A stretch of DNA of 37,163 nucleotides from Hyphomicrobiales bacterium (GCA_900469625.1 UBXV01000059.1:1-37163); one strand, 5' to 3'; shown: positions 14,862 to 23,710, counted from the stretch's first letter. Numbers and translations: made by a program. The notes: a model not told the origin generated them from the sequence alone.

Positions 14862-15392
14862 CTAAGCCGTCAACGTCGCCACGACTTCTTCGAGCCAATG
14901 GTCGCGAATGCCCATCTCCTTGAGATGGGCAAGGGTGTTGAACACGTATTCGCTGTTCGGCCCGGACTTTCCCACGGAAACGGCAACGATCGCCGCGGCT
15001 TCCGGCGCACTGAGCGCACCGGCATATTGCACGTGGGCACGGTCGATCACGTAGGTCAGCGCCGGCACCCGCCGGCCATCGGCAAGCTGAACGGGCATCG
15101 TCTTTTCCTTGTAGACGTGGGTCACGAGTTCGCGCTCACGCAAATAATCGATCACCGCCGTTTTCTCGCTCGTATCGACGCGAAAGGCCGTGCCGATGCA
15201 GGAGCCGCCATGGTCGAGGCCGAGCACCAGGCCCGGCCGCTGCTCGGTACCGCGATGGACCCAGGAGCGCACGCACAGCGCCCGGCGATAACCGAACGCC
15301 CGCGCCGTCGATCTTTCCTCGAACCGGAAGCCCGGGTTCCACATCAGCGACCCGTAGCCAAAGACCCAAAATTCGTCCATATCCACTGTCAT
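14862..15392 (-). CDS. ChaC-like gamma-glutamylcyclotransferase
   Basis: The 176-residue protein starts with the family's substrate-binding loop FGYGSLMWNPGF (about residues 11-22) and continues with RAFGYRRALCVRS and RGTEQRPGLVLGLD, all typical of the ChaC branch. ChaC enzymes degrade glutathione to 5-oxoproline and Cys-Gly in the cytoplasm. A Glu-rich YLREREL segment near residues 83-89 probably holds the catalytic glutamate, though I cannot fix the exact residue without an alignment. The start at 15392 is used; an in-frame ATG at 15380 is nearly as good. Substrate choice is inferred from the family. Confidence 0.87.
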   Translation of the reverse strand: MTVDMDEFWVFGYGSLMWNPGFRFEERSTARAFGYRRALCVRSWVHRGTEQRPGLVLGLDHGGSCIGTAFRVDTSEKTAVIDYLRERELVTHVYKEKTMPVQLADGRRVPALTYVIDRAHVQYAGALSAPEAAAIVAVSVGKSGPNSEYVFNTLAHLKEMGIRDHWLEEVVATLTA

Positions 15393-15587
15393 TCAATCCG
15401 CGCTGTCTGATCGTCGCCGAATCGTCGGCTTACCGGTGGTCGGCCATGTCGGTTTTTCTACGGCACAGCATCCCGGCACGGAAGAGACAAGTCGTTCCCG
15501 TGCATCGAATGATGAGATAACAAGCAGGACGGGCGGCGCCACCCGAAAGGCGGCCGCGGTCTGAAGTTTTGTGGAGTAAGCGCTACC

Positions 15588-16601
15588 ATGACCGCAACCG
15601 CAGTCGCCAATCCCTCGCCGGTCGCCCGAAAGTTCCGCTGGTTGATCGCCGGCATCGTGATCGTCTGCGCCGCCTATTCGGCCGGCTGGTTTGCCGTGGC
15701 CGCCCAGATCGAAAAGCGCCTGACGGCTGAGCTCGCCAATGCCAGCGCCAACGGGCTCGGGGGCGAGTGCACCAACATGGACGTGCGCGGCTTCCCCTTC
15801 CGCATCGGTCTCTTCTGCGACAAGGTCAATCTCGACGACACCCGCCGCGGGGCCTCCGCCTCGTTTGGAGCGCTTCGAACAGCGGCCCAGGTCTACCAGC
15901 CCGGTCACGCGATCATCGAACTCGACGGCCCGGCCGAATTTCGCGTCTCGCCCGACTTGAATGTCTCGGCAGACTGGACGCTGCTGCATGCGAGCGTGCG
16001 GGCAACGCTCTCCGGGCTCGACCGCAGCTCGATCAGCTATGACAACCTGACGGGCACGGTGCGCCTGCCCGTGACCGGTGACAGCTTCGGCTTTGGCGCG
16101 AGCCACGGCGAAATGCATCTGCGCCGCAACGGCAACGACCTCGATGCCGCCTTGAGCGTCGACAAGCTCGATCTGCGCCCGCAAGGGGGGGCGAGCCTGG
16201 CGCCGCCGGCGACCGTCGCAGCCGACCTCACCTTCGTCGACAAGGCGAGTTGGATGGGCTCGGGCATCCCGACACCGGCCATGCTGCGCGGCAGCAAGGG
16301 CGAGCTGCGCCAGATGACGCTCGACCTCGGCTCCGGCATGAACGCAAAGCTGTCGGGTCCGTTCTCGGTCAACGATCAGGGGCTGATATCAGGCGAGCTT
16401 ACGCTGACGATGACCAACATAGACGCTTGGCGGGAAAACCTCGTGAAGCTCATTCCTGAGGACGCCAACCTCGTCAACAACACCGCCAACATGCTGAAGG
16501 CGCTTGCCAACGGCAAGAACGAAGCGACGGTGAAATTGAACGTGCGCGACGGCACCGCCTTCCTGGCCTTCATCCCGATCGGCGTGCTGCCGACGCTCTG
16601 A
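15588..16601 (+). CDS. DUF2125 membrane-anchored periplasmic protein
   Basis: A 337-residue protein with one N-terminal membrane helix (about residues 17-39) followed by a periplasmic region of about 295 residues with many predicted beta strands. The segments ECTNMDVRGFPFRIGLFCDKVNLDD and YQPGHAIIELDGPAEFRVSP are typical of alphaproteobacterial DUF2125 proteins, whose function is unknown. Two cysteines in the first segment may form a disulfide. The long beta-rich fold recalls AsmA-like envelope proteins, but that is only a guess. It is divergent from the ChaC-like gene and convergent with tyrC across a repeat element. Confidence 0.85.
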   Translation: MTATAVANPSPVARKFRWLIAGIVIVCAAYSAGWFAVAAQIEKRLTAELANASANGLGGECTNMDVRGFPFRIGLFCDKVNLDDTRRGASASFGALRTAAQVYQPGHAIIELDGPAEFRVSPDLNVSADWTLLHASVRATLSGLDRSSISYDNLTGTVRLPVTGDSFGFGASHGEMHLRRNGNDLDAALSVDKLDLRPQGGASLAPPATVAADLTFVDKASWMGSGIPTPAMLRGSKGELRQMTLDLGSGMNAKLSGPFSVNDQGLISGELTLTMTNIDAWRENLVKLIPEDANLVNNTANMLKALANGKNEATVKLNVRDGTAFLAFIPIGVLPTL

Positions 16602-16724
16602 TCGGGACGACGCCGCCTGCCGCATTGACTGCTAGAGACGGGTGCCGGGGCCACCTCGGGGCGCACTGTTTTCGCAGTCAGTCCCAATCGCTGGCAGACG
16701 TCCACGTGGAGTTACAAGAAGATT

Positions 16725-16840
16725 TCCGTCATTCCTGTGTGTGTCACAGGAATCTAGCCAGCCCAAGTCATTGGGCTGAAAGAGCGCTTGACCTGACAGA
16801 CGTCAGGTCGCTGGATTCCGCCACAAGGCCGGAATGAGGA
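16725..16840. repeat. Palindromic intergenic mosaic element (RIME/REP-like)
   Basis: The element is bounded by TCATTCC (16729-16735) and its inverse GGAATGA (16831-16837) and holds four hairpins in a row. They are a 9-bp stem at 16731-16753, a 7-bp stem at 16760-16777, an 8-bp stem at 16790-16809, and an imperfect one at 16815-16835. It lies in the 335-base gap between the convergent DUF2125 and tyrC genes. A perfect 10-base palindrome, TCCACGTGGA, lies just outside (16701-16710). The structure resembles the intergenic mosaic elements known in Rhizobium and Sinorhizobium; exact family membership is not checked. The remainder of the gap shows no other clear feature. Confidence 0.7.
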
Positions 16841-16936
16841 AAGCGAGCGAGCCTCCCGTCAAGCATGCATTCTCGATCTTTGTCGTCGCCATCAGCCTTG
16901 TAGCCTTCGCACTTTTCCAGGAACTGCTGGCAACCG

Positions 16937-17860
16937 CTACTTCTGGTCCATCGCATGGCGGCCGAAGTCGGGCATGGCGGTGTCCTGGCCGGCCTGAATG
17001 ATCGAGCGGCGGATCGCGCGGGTGCGGGTGAAGAGGTCGAACAGCTTGTCGCCGTCACCCCAGCGGATCGCCCGCTGCAGATAGGCGAGGTCCTCGGAAA
17101 ACCGCGACAGCATTTCGAGGATCGCGTCCTTGTTGTGCAGGCAGACATCCCGCCACATGGTCGGGTCGGAGGCGGCGAGACGCGTGAAGTCACGGAAACC
17201 GGAGGCGGAATACTTGATGACTTCGGACTCGGTCACGGCCTCCAGATCGTCGGCCGTACCGACGATGTTGTAGGCGATGATGTGCGGCAGGTGCGATACG
17301 ATCGCCAGCACCTTGTCGTGATGCTCCGCATCCATTTCCTCGACCATCGAGCCGAGCGTTTCCCAGAACAGCCGCAGCCTGGCGATCGCTTCCTCGTCCT
17401 GGCCGGCGGGCGGCGTAAGGATGCACCAGCGGCCACGGAAGAGGCCGACGAAGCCGGCGTCCGGGCCCGAATGCTCGGTGCCGGCGATCGGATGTCCGGG
17501 GATGAAATGCACCGTGTCGGGCAGATGCGGCGCCATCTGGGCAATCACCGAGCCCTTGGTCGAGCCGACATCGGTGACGATCGCGCCCGGTTTCAGGTGA
17601 GCGGCAATGTCCTGGGCAACCGCACCGGACGCGCCGACCGGCACCGAGACGATGACGAGATCGGCATCGCGCACGGCCTCGGCGGCCGACAGCGTATAGC
17701 GATCACCAAGGCCGAGCTCTTCGGCGCGCGCAAGCGTCGCCTCGCTGCGGGTCGAGATCACCAGGGTGCCGGCGAGCTGTTTCTCGCGGATCTCCCGGGC
17801 AATCGATGAGCCGATGAGGCCGATGCCGATAAGCGCGATCGTATTAAACTGCTGTGTCAT
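16937..17860 (-). CDS. tyrC: Prephenate/arogenate (cyclohexadienyl) dehydrogenase
   Basis: NAD(P)-dependent oxidative decarboxylation of prephenate or arogenate in tyrosine synthesis. The 307-residue protein opens with the dinucleotide fold motif GIGLIGSS (12-19). TyrA-family motifs follow: DVGSTKGSV, FIPGHPIAGTEHSGP with the conserved histidine, and LSHLPHIIAYNIV. The C-terminal helical dimer domain is present and there is no chorismate mutase or ACT domain. The ATG at 17860 shares its first base with the last base of the hisC TGA; an ATG one codon earlier (17863) is possible. Coupling to hisC, an aminotransferase that can also act on aromatic substrates, makes biochemical sense. Confidence 0.93.
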   Translation of the reverse strand: MTQQFNTIALIGIGLIGSSIAREIREKQLAGTLVISTRSEATLARAEELGLGDRYTLSAAEAVRDADLVIVSVPVGASGAVAQDIAAHLKPGAIVTDVGSTKGSVIAQMAPHLPDTVHFIPGHPIAGTEHSGPDAGFVGLFRGRWCILTPPAGQDEEAIARLRLFWETLGSMVEEMDAEHHDKVLAIVSHLPHIIAYNIVGTADDLEAVTESEVIKYSASGFRDFTRLAASDPTMWRDVCLHNKDAILEMLSRFSEDLAYLQRAIRWGDGDKLFDLFTRTRAIRRSIIQAGQDTAMPDFGRHAMDQK

Positions 17861-18966
17861 CATTTCCGTCCCATGAAGTCTGTCAGTGCCGCGATCACGC
17901 CCTCGTTGGCTTCCTGAGAGCCGATGGTCATGCGCAGGGCATTGGGGAAGCCGTAGGCCGCGACCGCACGCAGGATATAGCCGCGAGCGGTGAGAAAAGT
18001 GTCGGCATCGGTTGCGCGCTTGCCGTCCTCGTCCGGGAAATGGATGAGCACGAAGTTGGTCACCGATGGCGTTGCCGTCAGGCCGAGTGCCTCCAGGCCA
18101 CGCACGACACGCTCCAGCCATGTGAGGTTATGGTCGACCGCCTGGCCAACGAAGGCCTGATCTCGCACGGCCGCGGCACCGGCCGCGATCGATGCGGCGC
18201 TGAGGTTGAAGGGGCCGCGGACCCGGTCGACCGCGTCGATCACCTCCGGCGGCGCGTACATCCAGCCGATGCGCAGGCCGGCAAGACCGTAGATCTTGGA
18301 GAAGGTCCGGGTCATGACGACATTGCGGTTGGCCGACACCAGTTCGAGCCCGGCGGCATAATCGTTGCGGCGAACATATTCGGCATAGGCCGCGTCGAGC
18401 ACCAGAAGCACGCCCTCTGGAAGTGCTGCATGCAAGCGACGGACCTCGTCGACCGGGATATAGGTGCCGGTCGGATTGGCGGGATTGGCGATGAAGACGA
18501 GCTTGGTGCGCTCGGTGACAGCCGCAAGGATTGCGTCGACGTCGACCGTCGCGTTCCGCTCCCTGACGGTAACGGGAACGCCGCCGGCAGCCGTGATCTG
18601 GATCTTGTAGACCAGGAACCCGTGCTCGGTGATAACGCCCTCGTCGCCTGGCGCAAGATAGATGTGGCAGAGCAGGCCGAGCAATTCGTCAGAACCGTTG
18701 CCGCACAGGATGTTGGCCGGGTTGAGACCGTGCACGGCCCCGATCGCCTCGCGCAGCGCCCGCGCCTGCCCATCAGGATAGCGCTCCAGGTTGAAGGCCG
18801 CCGCCTGGAAGGCTTCGATCGCGCTCGGGCTCGCGCCGAGCGGCGTCTCGTTGGAGGAAAGCTTGTGAACCTTGGCGACGCCGGGGGCATGCTCCTTGCC
18901 GGGCACATAGGCGGCGATGTCCAGAATGCCGGGGCGCGGCTGCGGGCTCTTGGAGGCAAGGCTCAT
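17860..18966 (-). CDS. hisC: Histidinol-phosphate aminotransferase family protein
   Basis: A fold-type I PLP aminotransferase of 368 residues. The PLP lysine is Lys224 in [15 protein letters not shown]. Asn162 (ANPTGT), Asp191 and Tyr194 (DAAYAEY), and the SSNETPLG substrate segment (38-45) are present. HisC converts imidazole-acetol phosphate and glutamate to histidinol phosphate. Next to tyrC this paralogue may instead, or also, transaminate prephenate or aromatic 2-oxo acids; sequence alone does not decide. The ATG at 18966 fits the family start ([18 protein letters not shown]). An in-frame ATG at 18999 adds eleven unconserved residues. The stop overlaps the tyrC start. Confidence 0.9.
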   Translation of the reverse strand: MSLASKSPQPRPGILDIAAYVPGKEHAPGVAKVHKLSSNETPLGASPSAIEAFQAAAFNLERYPDGQARALREAIGAVHGLNPANILCGNGSDELLGLLCHIYLAPGDEGVITEHGFLVYKIQITAAGGVPVTVRERNATVDVDAILAAVTERTKLVFIANPANPTGTYIPVDEVRRLHAALPEGVLLVLDAAYAEYVRRNDYAAGLELVSANRNVVMTRTFSKIYGLAGLRIGWMYAPPEVIDAVDRVRGPFNLSAASIAAGAAAVRDQAFVGQAVDHNLTWLERVVRGLEALGLTATPSVTNFVLIHFPDEDGKRATDADTFLTARGYILRAVAAYGFPNALRMTIGSQEANEGVIAALTDFMGRK

Positions 18967-19024
18967 CGGATCAGCTTTCAAGGCAGGAAAGAAGGCCAAG
19001 CCAATACCGGCGCAATCGGGATTT

Positions 19025-19048
19025 GTCGAGGGTCGGCAGACCCTCGAC
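19025..19048. repeat. Perfect hairpin between the methyltransferase gene and hisC
   Basis: GTCGAGGGTC (19025-19034) and GACCCTCGAC (19039-19048) form a perfect 10-bp stem with a 4-base loop. It lies 8 bases past the methyltransferase stop and about 60 bases before the hisC start on the minus strand. No U-run follows on that strand, so an mRNA-processing or stabilising role is as likely as termination. Confidence 0.55.
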
Positions 19049-19056
19049 GGGTGCGC

Positions 19057-19821
19057 TCACGACTGCGCGCGCGGCCGCTCCCGGGTGCTTGGAATACCCT
19101 GTGGCGCCAGCACCGGTACGAACACCCGGCGCGACGCGCGCGCGGCGACCGGCAGCCCCTGGTAAAGCCGCTTCTGCGCTTCGACCACGATCACGCCGGA
19201 AAAGACCGGCCACAGCGACCGGCCGAGCCGTTCGAAGCCGCGGCGCAGGCGCAGGATCATCTTCAGCTTCGACGGCGGGAAGAACAGCGCTTCGGCCGAC
19301 GCGCCGGGGGTAAAATTCGTCTCGCGCAACAGTGCCGTCAGCTGGCTGCGCGAATAGGGCCGACCCGAGCCGAAGGGCGTATGCTCCATGCGCGCCCAGA
19401 CGCCCCGACGGTTGGGCACGACGATCACCAGCCGGCCACCCGGCGCCAGCACCCGCCAGATCTCCTTCATCGTCTCGCGCGGGCTTTCGGCGAATTCCAG
19501 AGAATGCACCATCAGCACCCGGTCTATCGACGAATCGGGCAGCGGCAGTTCCTCGTCGAACACCAGCGCCGTCGACGACAGCTCGGCGACGGGCCAGTTC
19601 ACCGCCCCCTGCCCTGCCGGCATGAAGGCGAAGGTCCGCTCCGTATCCTTGCGGAAGCGCTCCAGATAGGGAACCGCATAGCCAAGGCCGACGAGACGCT
19701 CCTCGGGCAGGCGCGCCCAGACCGAGGACAGCGCCATGGTCACGGACTGTTCCGCCATGCGGCCAAGTTCGGAGTGGTAGAATTCGCGGAGGTCGACAAT
19801 ATCGGTGTGCATGCGCAACAT
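19057..19821 (-). CDS. Class I SAM-dependent methyltransferase (type 11)
   Basis: A 254-residue protein of the methyltransferase-11 type: VDLREFYHSELGRMAEQ at the N-terminus, then RLVGLGYAVPYLERF as the degenerate SAM-binding region. The hallmarks LPLPDSSIDRVLMVHSLEF (motif II region) and EIWRVLAPGGRLVIVVPNR (post-motif) follow. The substrate is unknown. The family is conserved next to hisC/tyrC and divergent from gloB in Rhizobiales. The ATG at 19821 follows GAAGG by five bases; an ATG at 19812 is possible. The frame stays open far upstream, into the gloB gene on the other strand, which is a shadow. The C-terminal tail is Arg-rich. Confidence 0.85.
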   Translation of the reverse strand: MLRMHTDIVDLREFYHSELGRMAEQSVTMALSSVWARLPEERLVGLGYAVPYLERFRKDTERTFAFMPAGQGAVNWPVAELSSTALVFDEELPLPDSSIDRVLMVHSLEFAESPRETMKEIWRVLAPGGRLVIVVPNRRGVWARMEHTPFGSGRPYSRSQLTALLRETNFTPGASAEALFFPPSKLKMILRLRRGFERLGRSLWPVFSGVIVVEAQKRLYQGLPVAARASRRVFVPVLAPQGIPSTRERPRAQS

Positions 19822-19996
19822 GTTAGCCTTCGAGCGGTAGACTTCAAGGCGAGCCTGACTACATTCGACGACAGTCAATGCAGCGCCATGCCCGCAAGAG
19901 CACCAGGGCACGCTGTAGCCCAGAACCCGTGGCTGTTTTCGCCTTCGCTCGATCGCGACCGAAAGCAGCCGCAGAAGCCCGATCGGACGATTTGCC

Positions 19997-20767
19997 ATGG
20001 CCGCGCTCGAACTCGACCTTTTTCTTTGCCGCACCGACAATTTCGGCGTGCTGCTGCACGATCCCCAAAGTGGCGCCACCGCGTCGATCGACGCACCCGA
20101 AGAAAAACCGATCCTGGAGGCGCTGGAGCGGCGTGGCTGGACGCTCACCCATATCCTCACCACCCACCACCATGGCGACCATGTGGCGGCCAACGTCGCG
20201 CTCAAGGAGCGTTTCGACGCCATCATCATCGGCCCGGCGGCCGAAGCGGCCAGCATCCCCGGCATCGATCAGAGCGTGCGCCACGGCGAGCGCTTCGACT
20301 TTGCCGGCCACCCGGTAAACGTCATCGAAACACCCGGCCACACCGCCGGGCATATCTGTTTTTACCTGCCGCAGGACAAGCTGCTCTTTGCCGCCGATAC
20401 GCTGTTTGCGCTCGGCTGCGGCCGGCTGTTCGAGGGCACGCCCGAAACGATGTGGCAGTCGCTCAGCCGGCTTCTTGCCCTGCCCGACGACACCACCGTC
20501 TATTTCGGTCACGAATACACGCTGTCGAACGCCCGCTTCGCCGTGACGATCGATCCTGACAATGCAGAGCTGAAGACGCGTGCCGCCGAGATCGAGGAAA
20601 CCCGCTGCGACGGCGGCTTTACCGCGCCGACGACCATCGGGCTCGAGAAGCGCACCAATCCGTTCCTGCGCGCTGCCGACCCGAAGATCCGCAGCCATCT
20701 CGGCATGGAGGGGGCCAGCGATGCTGCCGTCTTTGCCGAGATCCGCAAGCGCAAGGACAACTTCTGA
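19997..20767 (+). CDS. gloB: Hydroxyacylglutathione hydrolase (glyoxalase II)
   Basis: Hydrolyses S-lactoylglutathione to lactate and glutathione in methylglyoxal detoxification. The 256-residue metallo-beta-lactamase-fold protein has the binuclear metal motif THHHGDH (56-62). The later ligands are in [21 protein letters not shown] and YFGHEYT. The C-terminal glyoxalase II segment ends with the glutathione-contacting region [10 protein letters not shown]. Length and motifs are standard. Its TGA overlaps the start of the next gene (ATGA), so the cupin is co-translated. It is divergent from the methyltransferase gene. Confidence 0.95.
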   Translation: MAALELDLFLCRTDNFGVLLHDPQSGATASIDAPEEKPILEALERRGWTLTHILTTHHHGDHVAANVALKERFDAIIIGPAAEAASIPGIDQSVRHGERFDFAGHPVNVIETPGHTAGHICFYLPQDKLLFAADTLFALGCGRLFEGTPETMWQSLSRLLALPDDTTVYFGHEYTLSNARFAVTIDPDNAELKTRAAEIEETRCDGGFTAPTTIGLEKRTNPFLRAADPKIRSHLGMEGASDAAVFAEIRKRKDNF

Positions 20768-21210
20768 TGATGGGCGATCAGGCGCTGACACCGGCCGCCA
20801 TCATCGACATCCTCGGTCTGACCCGCCATCCCGAAGGTGGTTGGTACGTCCAGACCTTCCGTGACGGCAATGGCGGACCACGCGGCCATTCGACGGCGAT
20901 CTACTATCTGCTGGAGCGCGGCGAGCGCTCGCATTGGCACCGGGTGCGGGATGCCGCCGAGATCTGGCATCACTATGCCGGCGCACCGCTGGAGCTCAGC
21001 ATCGCCGCCGACGGCGCGCCTGCGACGGTTCTGCGCCTCGGTCCCGGTATCCTGGGCGGCGAGCGCCCGCAGGGGCTGGTGCCGCCCAACTGGTGGCAGT
21101 CCGCCGTCTCGCTCGGCGACTGGACGCTGGTCGGCTGCACCGTCGCGCCGGGCTTCGATTTCTCTGTCTTCGAGATGGCGGCTCCCGGCTGGGCGCCGCC
21201 CGAGGCATAA
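20767..21210 (+). CDS. DUF985 cupin-fold protein
   Basis: A 147-residue protein of the cupin superfamily, DUF985 branch. It has HPEGGWYVQTFRD near the N-terminus, the metal-site-like segment SHWHRVRDAAEIWHHYAGAPLEL, and LVPPNWWQSAVSLGDWTLVGCTVAPGFDF, which ends in the usual FEMAAPGW. Histidines in the SHWHRV and HHYAG parts probably bind a metal. The biological role is unknown; a sugar-epimerase-like fold is known for the family. The first ATG (20767) overlaps the gloB stop and a second ATG follows directly. It converges on the EamA transporter gene. Confidence 0.85.
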   Translation: MMGDQALTPAAIIDILGLTRHPEGGWYVQTFRDGNGGPRGHSTAIYYLLERGERSHWHRVRDAAEIWHHYAGAPLELSIAADGAPATVLRLGPGILGGERPQGLVPPNWWQSAVSLGDWTLVGCTVAPGFDFSVFEMAAPGWAPPEA

Positions 21211-21226
21211 TCCAGCGAGATCGTTG

Positions 21227-22117
21227 TTATTCCGCTGGCTGCGCTGTCGTGCCGCCTTTGCGAAAAATCATGTCCTTGGCCGCGAGCACGGCGCCGCCGG
21301 TCACGAATAGGCATGCCGCCGCGATGCGCCAGGACGGCTCGGCAAAACCGAACAGGATGAGGATCAGCGTCGACAGCACCGGGGCTGCGTAGCTGGCAAC
21401 GCCGAGAAGCTGGATGTTGCCGTTCTTGACGCCGAAGTCCCAGGCATAGAAGGCGGCTCCGACCGGCAGCAACCCGAGGCCGGCGACCGCCAGCCATTCG
21501 AACGTCGTCGCCGGCCAGACGGTCGTCTCCAGGCCGAGATGGCACAGGAACGAGAGCAGCGACGTCGCCAGGCAGAAGCCGGTGACGACGTCGGTCGACA
21601 CCGCCTCGAAGCGGCGCGTCAGAAGCGAATAGCCCGACCAGGTGAAGGCGCAGAGCAGCGCTGCGCCGTAGCCCATGAGATAGGCATCGTCGAAGGCGAC
21701 GCCGTTGCGGGCGACGATCATGATCGTCCCCATCAACCCGGCGAAAGCGCCAGCGACGTGATACCAGCGCAGCCGCTCGCCCGGCAGCAGCGCCGAGCCG
21801 ACGACGATCAGAAGCGGCCAGAGATAGGCGATCAGCCCCGCCTCGACGGCCGGTGCGTTGCGAAGCGCGGTAAAGTAGAGAAAGTGGTAACCGAAAAGGC
21901 CGGCAATGCCGGTGATCCACACCTTGGCCGGCTGTTTCAGAAGCGCCAGCCGCTCCGGCTTCAGCGCGAGCACGACCAGACCTGGAACGCTGCCGATGAG
22001 GAAGCAGATCGCCGACAATTGAAACGGCGGCATCTTGCCGGAGGCCGCTGTAAACAGCGCCAGAAGCGACCACATCAGGATGGCGGTCGCACCGATCAAC
22101 GTTGCCTTGAATGTCAT
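21227..22117 (-). CDS. EamA/DMT-family exporter (YddG-like)
   Basis: A 296-residue inner-membrane protein with about ten hydrophobic helices arranged as two EamA repeats (about residues 5-135 and 150-285), the drug/metabolite-transporter plan. The segments ALRNAPAVEAGLIAYLWPLLIVVGSALLPGERL and YAAPVLSTLILILFGFAEPSW resemble the YddG subgroup, which exports aromatic amino acids. The substrate here is not proven, although biosynthetic genes for aromatic amino acids lie elsewhere in this window. The start is well supported by GGGGGGATC upstream. The gene is convergent with the cupin gene. Confidence 0.85.
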   Translation of the reverse strand: MTFKATLIGATAILMWSLLALFTAASGKMPPFQLSAICFLIGSVPGLVVLALKPERLALLKQPAKVWITGIAGLFGYHFLYFTALRNAPAVEAGLIAYLWPLLIVVGSALLPGERLRWYHVAGAFAGLMGTIMIVARNGVAFDDAYLMGYGAALLCAFTWSGYSLLTRRFEAVSTDVVTGFCLATSLLSFLCHLGLETTVWPATTFEWLAVAGLGLLPVGAAFYAWDFGVKNGNIQLLGVASYAAPVLSTLILILFGFAEPSWRIAAACLFVTGGAVLAAKDMIFRKGGTTAQPAE

Positions 22118-22214
22118 GCCTGATCCCCCCGAACGGCTTCCTCGCGCAAACCGGCGCGGATAAAACCACGACTGTCGGTGGATTGTTAGTGCCGATTGTT
22201 GCCGAAAGGCCGTA

Positions 22215-22991
22215 TCAATCGCCGAATCGCGTTGCCGAAACCGTCACGGGACCAAGCTTGGTCGGGATGCGCACATAGACGGGCGCATAGACATCGACGG
22301 CATCCGACTTGGCAAACCAGATCTCCATGGTCTGAAGGCGCTTGAGATACTCCACATCCTCGCGCCCCTTCTTGTAGCCCGCCTTCGGCACGAAACGGAT
22401 GCCGCAGACGATCGCTTCGCCGTCGAAGCCCCGGGTTTTGAAGGGCCTGGTGCCTTTCGCCGACAGCTTGATGTCGAGACGCGATTCGCCGTCGAAGATC
22501 GGCAGCGTGTTGGGGCAGACGCGGGCCGTGCCGGGAATGATCAGGCCGGACAGCGGGTCGAGCACGTTGCGCATGTCGCGCGAAGTCACCGGCACCCAGT
22601 TCTTCGGCAGCGGCGTGCGCTTGGGCGTCATGCTGGCGCGCACGACATTGCCGTTGGCATAGGTGACGTTGATCGCCCGCCCCTTCTTGCCGCTGCGGTA
22701 GGACATGGAATATTCGTTCGCGCGCAGATAGTCGCGGCCGATGACACCGGAAACGCGGGTCTGGCCCGATGTCCGGCTGAAGATGTCGACGAGGCCGGCC
22801 GAATGCAGCGTTCCCGAAATCGTGTAGCGATTCTTTTGGAGCGCCGTATGGAACGACGCCTTCGCAAGCGGCAATCCGGCAAGCGAGATACTATAATCCG
22901 TCTGATGCTCGATATCCGCAGCCAGCGGTGCTGTGGAAAACAATGCCACTGACAAAAGCGCTACCGCGCGAGAACCGTTGCGCAACTTCAT
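22215..22991 (-). CDS. DUF3108 exported protein
   Basis: A 258-residue protein with a clear Sec signal peptide (basic start, hydrophobic core, cleavage near Ala24-Ala25 in TAPLAADIE). The rest is a DUF3108 domain, probably a beta-rich periplasmic fold: DYSISLAGLPLAKASFHTAL at the start and MEIWFAKSDAVDVYAPVYVRIPTKLGPVTVSATRF at the end. Function is unknown. Two cysteines (in RVCPNTLP and AIVCGIRF) could pair. The start is supported by AGGG just upstream. It is divergent from rpmB, an arrangement I recall in other rhizobia. Confidence 0.85.
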   Translation of the reverse strand: MKLRNGSRAVALLSVALFSTAPLAADIEHQTDYSISLAGLPLAKASFHTALQKNRYTISGTLHSAGLVDIFSRTSGQTRVSGVIGRDYLRANEYSMSYRSGKKGRAINVTYANGNVVRASMTPKRTPLPKNWVPVTSRDMRNVLDPLSGLIIPGTARVCPNTLPIFDGESRLDIKLSAKGTRPFKTRGFDGEAIVCGIRFVPKAGYKKGREDVEYLKRLQTMEIWFAKSDAVDVYAPVYVRIPTKLGPVTVSATRFGD

Positions 22992-23257
22992 GCCCTGAGA
23001 GATCCATTCCTCGAATGTCGTCGCAATGCCTTGGAATGCAGGTCGTTTACGGCTTTTCTACGCCTTTTCCGGGAGATCCGGCCGCCGGGCACAGAGCCGC
23101 GCCACGGGCGCCCGCTGCATCCACAGGACGAACGATAGCGCATGATGAATGGGCTTGGAATGGCTGCCGTCAAGCATTAGGATGGCCGCAATCAAGCTTG
23201 CCTGATGCAGAAAAGGCCGCACGAAACCGCGGAATTCCGAGAATGCAAGAGGTTTGG
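22992..23257. other. Non-coding stretch between the DUF3108 gene and the rpmB promoter
   Basis: About 265 bases with no open frame resembling a protein and no strong repeat or hairpin that I can see. It must hold the promoter of the DUF3108 gene (minus strand), but no convincing -35/-10 pair stood out. Confidence 0.5.
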
Positions 23258-23286
23258 CTTGACGGGCGGGCTGTCTCTGACTATAG
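23258..23286 (+). promoter_or_regulatory. Sigma-70 promoter of rpmB
   Basis: CTTGAC (23258-23263) and CTATAG (23281-23286) are separated by exactly 17 bases. This closely fits the rhizobial housekeeping consensus CTTGAC-N17-CTATAT. Transcription would start near 23293, leaving a leader of about 90 bases before rpmB. Confidence 0.82.
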
Positions 23287-23381
23287 AACCGCAACTTTCC
23301 AATAATGGCCAACAGGAACGCGGCCTGGGCTCTGGGCCCGCTACCGCATCGTCCGGCGGCGATAAAGAGAATAGGTGTACC

Positions 23382-23678
23382 ATGTCCCGTAGTTGCGAAT
23401 TGACCGGCAAGGGCGTCCAGTCGGGCAACAATGTCAGCCACGCCAACAACAAGACCAAGCGCAAGTTCCTTCCGAACCTGTGCAACGTCACGCTGATTTC
23501 CGATGCTCTCGGCCAGCGCTTCCGCCTGCGCGTTTCCGCAGCAGCTCTCCGCTCGGTTGAACACCGCGGCGGTCTCGATGCTTTCCTCGTGAAGGCTGAC
23601 GAGAACGAGCTGAGCATGCGCGCTCGCCTGCTGCGCCGCCAGATCGTCAAGAAGAACGCAGAAGTCGCAGCCGCCTAA
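23382..23678 (+). CDS. rpmB: 50S ribosomal protein L28
   Basis: A 98-residue L28 of the large ribosomal subunit. The N-terminal [32 protein letters not shown] is the family signature, and the basic C-terminal part ends [19 protein letters not shown], with the alphaproteobacterial extension. The frame is open from 23205, but only the ATG at 23382 fits the family start. A promoter of the housekeeping type lies upstream and a strong terminator follows, so it is a single-gene transcript. Confidence 0.97.
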   Translation: MSRSCELTGKGVQSGNNVSHANNKTKRKFLPNLCNVTLISDALGQRFRLRVSAAALRSVEHRGGLDAFLVKADENELSMRARLLRRQIVKKNAEVAAA

Positions 23679-23710
23679 TCGGCGTCAGCGTCTGTCTTCG
23701 ACACGACTTT

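Noticed and set aside
16834-17001. 55-codon plus-strand frame with a hydrophobic segment (FSIFVVAISLVAFALF) beside tyrC
   Set aside because: It starts inside the mosaic repeat, has no Shine-Dalgarno sequence and runs about 65 bases into tyrC on the opposite strand. Interesting but unsupported.
17854-20559. 901-codon plus-strand frame over hisC, the methyltransferase and gloB
   Set aside because: It covers three well-recognised genes in other frames, and its product is Arg/Gly/Asp-rich without any domain.
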